From assembly GCA_903910005.1 (NCBI GenBank), contig CAIVXW010000321.1:1-9794 (forward strand): a stretch of 9,794 nucleotides of DNA. The letters run 5' to 3'. Below, in pieces: positions 4,982-9,794 of this stretch. The notes below the pieces were generated by a model. That model saw nothing but the letters and a program-made list of their open reading frames with translations. It did no database searches and was not told where the DNA came from. This DNA comes from an uncultured Methylococcaceae bacterium. Lineage in GTDB: Bacteria; Pseudomonadota; Gammaproteobacteria; Methylococcales; Methylococcaceae. A program made the position numbers and the translations under genes. Every line of letters begins with the position of its first letter. Position 1 is the stretch's first letter.

Positions 4982-6652
4982 ATGACTACCCCAAACACGC
5001 CCGCACCTGTCCTCCCCACCCGTCTTGCCCCCATCCGGGGCGTACTGTTCCTTGTTTTTACCCTGTTCAGCCTGTGTATGCCCATCAGGACACTGGCAGC
5101 CAATGCCTTTGGCGACGGACTCAAATCCATCCAGGAATCCGCCCTGAACGACCTCGGCAGCCGCATTGAGTCGTTCGCCGCCGTCAATGACCCCCGCGTC
5201 ACCCCGGTTCTGCAGGCCCTGCTGGACGGCCGGTTGTACAGTCGGAAGGCCGATGGACAAATGGTTTACGGGGACTCCGGCAGCGAAGGCATCACCCTCC
5301 GTTCGGTTATGGATGACACGGCTCTCGGTGTTGCCAGCAAATTTGAACTCCGGAAAATCAGCCTCAACAACGCCCTCCGCAGCACCCTGCGTGAAACCAT
5401 AGGCCGTTTGCAACTGAATATTGAAGACCCTGAGCAACGGCTCAAGGCCGTACTGGCCATGCGGGCATCCGCCGATGAACATGATCTGGCCCTGGTTCGC
5501 TCGCGCCAGCAAATTGAAACAGACCCCCGGGTACGGGAAGCCATCCGTCTCACCCTGGCCCTGGCAGATCTCGACAGCCCCGCCAAACCCCTGCGTCTCA
5601 ATGCCATTGAATCCCTCCAGGGGCAACTGGATTCGGGCATACGCAATCGTCTGACAGCCTTGCTGGAAAAAGACGAGGAAGGACGGTTTGTCGAGCCTGA
5701 TGCAGACATCCGTCACACCGCCCAAATCACCCTGGCCAAAATCGAAACCCGCCTGGCCATGAACAGTGCCCTGGAAACCGTCTTTTTCGGACTGAGCCTG
5801 GGGGCTGTTCTGGTGCTGTCTGCCATAGGACTGGCCATTACCTTTGGCGTCATGGGGGTGATCAACATGGCCCACGGCGAGCTGATGATGCTGGGTGCTT
5901 ACACCACGTATGTCGTACAGCAACTGCTGCCGGAACAACCCGGACTCTCGCTGTTTGTCGCCATCCCTGCCGCGTTCCTGATCTCGGCTTTGGTCGGCAT
6001 TGCCATTGAACGCGGCATCATCCGCTTCCTGTATGGCCGCCCACTGGAAACCCTGCTGGCGACCTTCGGGGTCAGCCTTTTTCTGCAACAACTGGTACGC
6101 AGCATCTTTTCGCCCTTAAACCGCAGCGTCAGCACGCCGGACTGGATGAGCGGCTCCTGGCAGATCAACGAGGCCCTCTCGCTGACACTCAACCGCTTCT
6201 ACATTCTGCTGTTTTGCCTTCTGGTATTTATCCTGCTGCTGCAAATCCTCAAGCGTACCCGTCTGGGCCTTGAGGTCAGGGCCGTCGCCCAGAACCGGGC
6301 CATGGCCCGGGCCATGGGCATACCCACCGCCCGGGTGGATGCCATGACCTTCGGACTGGGTTCCGGTATTGCCGGAGTCGCCGGCGTGGCCTTAAGCCAG
6401 TTGACCAACGTAGGTCCCAATCTGGGGCAGGCCTATATTGTTGATTCCTTTATGGTGGTGGTATTTGGTGGCGTGGGAAACCTGTGGGGAACCCTGGTCG
6501 CCGGTTTTACCCTGGGCGTTGCCAACAAGTTTCTTGAGCCTTATTCCGGTGCCGTGCTGGCCAAAATACTGGTGCTGGTTTTCATCATCCTGTTCATACA
6601 GAAACGCCCCCGGGGACTTTTTCCCCAGAAGGGCCGCGCAGCGGAGTCCTGA
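4982..6652 (+). CDS. urtB: Urea ABC transporter, permease UrtB with periplasmic N-terminal domain
   Basis: UrtB is one of the two inner-membrane channel subunits of the urea importer (LivH-type). This 556-residue protein has two parts. First comes a signal sequence (hydrophobic 20-35, cleavage near TLAAN at ~39-41) and a helical, HEAT-like periplasmic region to about residue 255, of the kind seen in proteobacterial UrtB. The LivH-like membrane domain follows from about residue 260: VFFGLSLGAVLVLSAIGLAI, then FGVMGVINMAHGELMMLGAY, several further helices, and a cytoplasmic ATPase-contact loop LGLEVRAVAQNRAMARAMGI near 427-446. It ends IQKRPRGLFPQKGRAAES. An in-frame TGA lies just upstream, which supports the ATG at 4982, but there is no clear Shine-Dalgarno, so translation may be weak. 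The gap to urtC is 3 nt. The periplasmic domain may help dock UrtA; its role is not established from the sequence. Confidence 0.94.
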   Translation: MTTPNTPAPVLPTRLAPIRGVLFLVFTLFSLCMPIRTLAANAFGDGLKSIQESALNDLGSRIESFAAVNDPRVTPVLQALLDGRLYSRKADGQMVYGDSGSEGITLRSVMDDTALGVASKFELRKISLNNALRSTLRETIGRLQLNIEDPEQRLKAVLAMRASADEHDLALVRSRQQIETDPRVREAIRLTLALADLDSPAKPLRLNAIESLQGQLDSGIRNRLTALLEKDEEGRFVEPDADIRHTAQITLAKIETRLAMNSALETVFFGLSLGAVLVLSAIGLAITFGVMGVINMAHGELMMLGAYTTYVVQQLLPEQPGLSLFVAIPAAFLISALVGIAIERGIIRFLYGRPLETLLATFGVSLFLQQLVRSIFSPLNRSVSTPDWMSGSWQINEALSLTLNRFYILLFCLLVFILLLQILKRTRLGLEVRAVAQNRAMARAMGIPTARVDAMTFGLGSGIAGVAGVALSQLTNVGPNLGQAYIVDSFMVVVFGGVGNLWGTLVAGFTLGVANKFLEPYSGAVLAKILVLVFIILFIQKRPRGLFPQKGRAAES

Positions 6653-6655
6653 TCC

Positions 6656-7744
6656 ATGTCTTTCCCCGCATTACCTCTCGACAAACCCGTGTTATACCGG
6701 GTGATGGCCCTGCTGGCAGCACTGCTGCTCATACCACTGGGCAACCTGCTGCTACCGGAAAGCTCGGCCCTGCATTTTTCCACCTACACCGTATCGCTTC
6801 TCGGCAAATACCTCACCTTTGCCCTGCTGGCCCTGGCCCTTGATCTGGTCTGGGGCTATTGCGGCATACTGAGTCTCGGGCACGGAGTTTTTTTTGCCCT
6901 GGGTGGCTATGCCATGGGCATGTACCTGATGCGGCAGATCGGCGAACGCGGCGTGTATGGCAACCCGTTGCTGCCGGACTTCATGGTTTTTCTGAACTGG
7001 CAGACCCTGCCCTGGTACTGGCTGGGATTCGATCATTTCGCCTATGCCCTGCTCATGATCGTGCTGGCTCCGGCGGTTTTGGCCTTCGTGTTTGGCTGGC
7101 TGGCTTTCCGCTCCCGGGTCACCGGCGTTTATCTTTCCATCATTACCCAAGCCCTGGCCTATGCCTTGATGCTGGCCTTTTTCCGCAATGAAATGGGCTT
7201 TGGTGGCAACAACGGCCTGACCGACTTCAAGGACATTCTGGGTTACAACCTGCAACAGGATGCCACCCGCGATGTACTCTTTGCCGTCACCGCCCTGAGC
7301 GTCGCCCTCGCCTACCTGGCGGCACGGGCGGTAGTTCGTTCCAAACTGGGGCGGGTCGTTCTGGCGGTGCGCGATGCTGAATCCAGGGTACGCTTTCTGG
7401 GCTACCGGGTCGAAATGTTCAAACTCTGGATCTTCGTTTTTTCAGCCATACTGGCGGGCATCGCCGGGGCACTCTACGTTCCACAGGTCGGCATCATCAA
7501 CCCCAGTGAATTTTCTCCGCTCAACTCGCTGGAAATCGTCATCTGGGTCGCCGTGGGCGGACGCGGTACCCTGTACGGTGCCCTGCTGGGTGCCATCCTG
7601 GTCAACTACGGCAAAACGGTCTTCACGGCAGTATTGCCTGAAGTCTGGCTGTTCGCGCTCGGCACCATCTTCATTGTGGTGACCCTCTTTCTGCCCGATG
7701 GACTGGTGGGCTTTTGGCAACGGCACAGGAGAGAACACGCATGA
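6656..7744 (+). CDS. urtC: Urea ABC transporter, permease UrtC
   Basis: UrtC is the second channel subunit (LivM-type), pairing with UrtB. This 362-residue protein is nearly all membrane helices: a first one at about residues 13-32, then FALLALALDLVWGYCGILSL and GHGVFFALGGYAMGMYLM. The loop LGRVVLAVRDAESRVRFLGY at ~230-249 is the expected ATPase contact (EAA-like). The next segment, GIAGALYVPQVGIINPSEFS, and IVIWVAVGGRGTLYGALLGA are LivM hallmarks, and the end LFLPDGLVGFWQRH is typical. Length is normal. The ATG follows GCGGAG with about 9-nt spacing and lies 3 nt after the urtB stop. Its own stop overlaps the urtD start (ATGA), which suggests translational coupling. Confidence 0.95.
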   Translation: MSFPALPLDKPVLYRVMALLAALLLIPLGNLLLPESSALHFSTYTVSLLGKYLTFALLALALDLVWGYCGILSLGHGVFFALGGYAMGMYLMRQIGERGVYGNPLLPDFMVFLNWQTLPWYWLGFDHFAYALLMIVLAPAVLAFVFGWLAFRSRVTGVYLSIITQALAYALMLAFFRNEMGFGGNNGLTDFKDILGYNLQQDATRDVLFAVTALSVALAYLAARAVVRSKLGRVVLAVRDAESRVRFLGYRVEMFKLWIFVFSAILAGIAGALYVPQVGIINPSEFSPLNSLEIVIWVAVGGRGTLYGALLGAILVNYGKTVFTAVLPEVWLFALGTIFIVVTLFLPDGLVGFWQRHRREHA

Positions 7745-8529
7745 CCACGCTCCTGCAAAAACCACTGGACAGTGATGAACCGGTGGTCGGACTGCATCCC
7801 ATCCTTTATATGGAAGATGTCACCGTCAGCTTCGACGGATTTCGCGCCCTGAACAATCTCAACCTGTACATTGATGAAGGCGAACTACGCTGCATCATAG
7901 GGCCGAACGGAGCCGGCAAAACCACCCTGATGGACGTTATCACCGGCAAAACCCGTCCCGACCGTGGTACGGTGTTTTTTGGACAGACCACCGATCTGCT
8001 CTCCCTGGATGAGCCAGCCATTGCCCATGCCGGCATTTGCCGCAAATTTCAAAAGCCCAGCGTGTTTGAACAACTGAGCGTGTTTGAAAATCTGGAACTG
8101 GCCATGCATACCGACAAGCGGGTGTGGCCCACCCTGTTTGCCCGGCTCAAGGGCACCGAGCGCGCGGCCATTGATGCCGTGGCTGAGACCATCGGTTTGC
8201 AAAACTGCCGCACCTTGAGGGCCGGAACCCTGTCGCACGGCCAAAAGCAATGGCTGGAAATCGGCATGTTGCTGATGCAAAAACCCCGGGTTTTGCTGGT
8301 GGATGAACCGGTTGCCGGCATGACGCATCAGGAAACGGAACGCACCGCAGAACTCCTCCAGTCACTGGCCGGGCAGCATTCCGTGATTGTGGTGGAACAT
8401 GACATGGCCTTCGTCCGCTCCATTGCCCGCAAAGTCACGGTGTTGCATGAGGGCAGCGTATTGATGGAAGGCACTATGGACGACGTGCAAAACGACCCAC
8501 GGGTCATCCAGGTTTATTTGGGGGCGTGA
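7741..8529 (+). CDS. urtD: Urea ABC transporter, ATP-binding protein UrtD
   Basis: UrtD is one of the two cytoplasmic ATPases (LivG-type) that drive urea import. The start is set at the ATG at 7741, preceded by AGGAGAG (7727-7733, 7-nt spacing) and overlapping the urtC stop as ATGA; this gives 262 residues. An ATG 27 nt upstream (7714) is in frame but has no comparable ribosome site. Motifs: Walker A GPNGAGKT (~54-61), Q-loop CRKFQKPSVF (Gln ~104), signature LSHGQKQW (~164-171), Walker B VLLVDEP (~184-190) and H-loop VVEHDM (His ~220). The His in LSHGQ, replacing the Gly of LSGGQ, is usual in UrtD as I recall it, so it does not signal loss of function. The stop shares a base with the urtE ATG (TGATG). 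Confidence 0.95.
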   Translation: MTTLLQKPLDSDEPVVGLHPILYMEDVTVSFDGFRALNNLNLYIDEGELRCIIGPNGAGKTTLMDVITGKTRPDRGTVFFGQTTDLLSLDEPAIAHAGICRKFQKPSVFEQLSVFENLELAMHTDKRVWPTLFARLKGTERAAIDAVAETIGLQNCRTLRAGTLSHGQKQWLEIGMLLMQKPRVLLVDEPVAGMTHQETERTAELLQSLAGQHSVIVVEHDMAFVRSIARKVTVLHEGSVLMEGTMDDVQNDPRVIQVYLGA

Positions 8530-9296
8530 TGCTGAAACTGCGTGCAATCGAACAATACTACGGCGAAAGCCACACCCTCTGGAATCTCAACCTGGACATT
8601 CCTGAAGGGGCCTGCATGTGTCTCATGGGCCGCAACGGGGTCGGCAAAACCACCCTGCTGAAAGCCATCATGGGGCTCATCCCGGTGCGTTCAGGGGAGA
8701 TCCTGTTTCAGGGGCAAAACCTTCCGGAACTGAAAGCAGAACAGCGAGCCCGTGCAGGCATCGGTTACGTGCCGCAGGGACGGGAGATTTTTCCGTTGCT
8801 GAGCGTCGAGGAAAATCTGAAAACCGGGCTCAGGGCCGCCAACATCCGTCAGGTACCTGACCACATTTTTGACATCTTCCCGGTACTGAAGCAGATGCTG
8901 AAACGCCGGGGCGGTGATCTCTCCGGCGGTCAGCAACAGCAACTGGCCATCGGCCGGGCCCTGGTCTTGCAACCCAAACTGCTGATACTGGACGAACCGA
9001 CCGAAGGCATACAACCCAATATCGTCAGCGAAATCGGCGATGTCATTCTGAGCCTCAACCGGGGCCGGAACAGGTCTCTGCCGATTGAACATCATGAGAT
9101 CAAGGCGGAGATTCACGCAGCCATTGCCCGCATCCATCACGAGCTGGGGGTGACGGTACTGCTGGTCGAACAGAAACTGCCTTTCGCCAGACGGGTGGCC
9201 AGCCAGTTTTGTCTGATGGACAAAGGCCGTGTCGTAGCGGAAGATGCCATGGAAAATCTCAACCAGGACCTGATCAGGGAATACCTGACGGTTTGA
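8529..9296 (+). CDS. urtE: Urea ABC transporter, ATP-binding protein UrtE with an in-frame insertion
   Basis: UrtE is the second ATPase (LivF-type) of the urea importer and partners UrtD. The start is set at ATG 8529 (255 residues), overlapping the urtD stop by one base. A GTG directly before it is an alternative that adds one residue. Motifs: Walker A GRNGVGKT (~34-41), Q-loop GYVPQGREIFP (~78-88), signature LSGGQQQQLAIGRA (~130-143), Walker B LLILDEP (~150-156) and D-loop region TEGIQP. The H-switch position is Gln in LLVEQ, as in LivF. The unusual feature is the stretch between DVILSLN and ELGVTVLLVEQ: the distance from DEP to VEQ is 61 residues against about 34 remembered for E. coli LivF. 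About 23-27 residues (roughly 177-200) therefore look inserted, charged and probably helical. All catalytic motifs are intact, so the protein should be active. Confidence 0.94.
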   Translation: MLKLRAIEQYYGESHTLWNLNLDIPEGACMCLMGRNGVGKTTLLKAIMGLIPVRSGEILFQGQNLPELKAEQRARAGIGYVPQGREIFPLLSVEENLKTGLRAANIRQVPDHIFDIFPVLKQMLKRRGGDLSGGQQQQLAIGRALVLQPKLLILDEPTEGIQPNIVSEIGDVILSLNRGRNRSLPIEHHEIKAEIHAAIARIHHELGVTVLLVEQKLPFARRVASQFCLMDKGRVVAEDAMENLNQDLIREYLTV

Positions 9297-9368
9297 GCCT
9301 GCCGCTTTACTCGATACCACCTGGCCCGGTGCCATCATTCATGCCATCCGCTGTGTCCGCGCTCCGAA

Positions 9369-9388
9369 TCATGGGGAATGCCCCATGA
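9369..9388 (+). promoter_or_regulatory. Hairpin covering the ureD Shine-Dalgarno and start codon
   Basis: TCATGGGG (9369-9376) and CCCCATGA (9381-9388) form a perfect 8-bp stem with a 4-nt AATG loop. The left arm holds the GGGG that serves as ureD Shine-Dalgarno, and the right arm contains the ureD ATG (9385-9387). When folded, both would be masked. A five-codon frame, ATG at 9371 to TGA at 9386-9388, also overlaps the ureD start as ATGA. This could keep ureD translation low or dependent on coupling; chance palindromy cannot be excluded. Confidence 0.45.
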
Positions 9389-9794
9389 ACCCATCCGCCT
9401 GGCAGGCCAACCTGCATCTGGGCTTTTCCAGACAGGGCGAGCGGACGTTATTGTCACGCAAAACCCGTCATGGCCCGCTGACGGTACAAAGGCCGTTCTA
9501 CCCCGAAGGCGATGTCTGTCATGTCTACCTGCTGCACCCACCCGGCGGTGTAGTGGGCGGTGACTGTCTCGCCATTGATATTGCGGTGCAGGCAACCGCG
9601 CATGACCTGATCACCACACCGGCTGCCGGCAAGTTTTACCGTAGCGATGGACGGCGGGCGAGCCAGACGGTCAGACTCCGCCTGGAGGATCAGGCCCGAC
9701 TGGAATGGCTGCCGCAGGAGACCCTCTTCTACCAGGGCACTCACAGCGAGACCCGTGTCAGGGTTGATCTCATGCCGCATTCGGTTTTTATCGG
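9385..9794 (+). CDS. ureD: Urease accessory protein UreD (partial, 5' part)
   Basis: UreD is a cytoplasmic chaperone that works with UreF and UreG to load nickel into apo-urease. The window holds 136 codons of a protein usually about 270-290 residues, open at the right edge. Recognisable UreD stretches are WQANLHLGFSRQGERTLLSR, GPLTVQRPFYPEGDVCHVYL, the Gly-rich LLHPPGGVVGGDCLAIDI, TTPAAGKFYRS and LEWLPQETLFYQG. The ATG at 9385 fits the family N-terminus, and upstream in-frame codons give no better start. It lies 88 nt after the urtE stop. The gap contains no evident terminator, so read-through from urtE is likely. The structural genes ureABC and the other accessory genes are expected beyond the window. 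Start-site access may be limited by the hairpin covering it. Confidence 0.95.
   Translation, partial: MNPSAWQANLHLGFSRQGERTLLSRKTRHGPLTVQRPFYPEGDVCHVYLLHPPGGVVGGDCLAIDIAVQATAHDLITTPAAGKFYRSDGRRASQTVRLRLEDQARLEWLPQETLFYQGTHSETRVRVDLMPHSVFI

Noticed and set aside
4541..4985. Several short open frames in the urtA-urtB gap, on both strands
   Set aside because: They read through the heptamer repeats and hairpins; their repeated SPFAIR-like segments are translations of the repeat units and not protein conservation.
4925..6091. 388-codon open frame on the minus strand opposite urtB
   Set aside because: The translation is Gln/Gly/His-rich without recognisable domains, and it lies antiparallel to clear UrtB coding sequence. 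It is a GC-bias shadow.
7714..7740. Upstream ATG as the start of UrtD
   Set aside because: It would overlap urtC by 31 nt and lacks a good ribosome site. The ATG at 7741 has AGGAGAG at ideal spacing and an ATGA overlap.
8229..8250. LSHGQ in UrtD and Gln at the H-switch of UrtE as signs of a dead ATPase
   Set aside because: As I recall the families, LSHGQ is usual in UrtD and VEQ is usual in LivF-type proteins, so neither is an anomaly.

Overview
The window carries a urea uptake locus. On the plus strand, in order, lie an outer-membrane porin, the complete urtABCDE urea ABC transporter and the 5' part of ureD, a urease accessory gene. Two genes on the minus strand precede them: a proline-rich lipoprotein of unknown function, and the N-terminal part of a membrane protein resembling the NCS1 (purine/cytosine permease) domain that some hybrid sensor histidine kinases carry. 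The sequence is fairly GC-rich. The UrtB form with a periplasmic N-terminal domain, the trimeric-type porin and the lipobox all point to a Gram-negative, probably a beta- or gammaproteobacterium. A methylotroph or similar environmental lineage is possible, because a porin beside urea/amide transporter genes recalls the fmdC arrangement of Methylophilus. The sequence alone does not settle the genus.

Layout. 1-730 (minus): 5' part of the NCS1-like gene, cut by the window edge. 731-881: hairpins, a 12-bp palindrome and a weak sigma-54-like element. 882-1745 (minus): lipoprotein. 1746-1935: divergent intergenic region with a sigma-70-like promoter and a CTACGTAG palindrome ahead of the porin. 1936-3168: porin. 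3169-3343: leader with three candidate stem-loops. 3344-4648: urtA. 4649-4981: long non-coding gap holding a heptamer-rich inverted-repeat element followed by two GC-rich hairpins. 4982-9296: urtB, urtC, urtD and urtE, tightly packed (3-nt gap, then ATGA and TGATG overlaps). 9297-9384: short gap ending in a hairpin over the ureD start. 9385-9794: ureD, partial.

Inferred working of the locus: the porin admits urea or small amides to the periplasm. UrtA binds urea there and delivers it to the UrtB/UrtC channel, and UrtD/UrtE power transport. Urease, whose gene cluster apparently begins with ureD at the right edge, then hydrolyses the urea to ammonia and CO2. The NCS1-like protein is a candidate sensor for the locus, but its signalling half lies outside the window. 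The least explained parts are that putative sensor, the lipoprotein, the repeat element between urtA and urtB, an in-frame insertion in UrtE, and the hairpin masking the ureD start.
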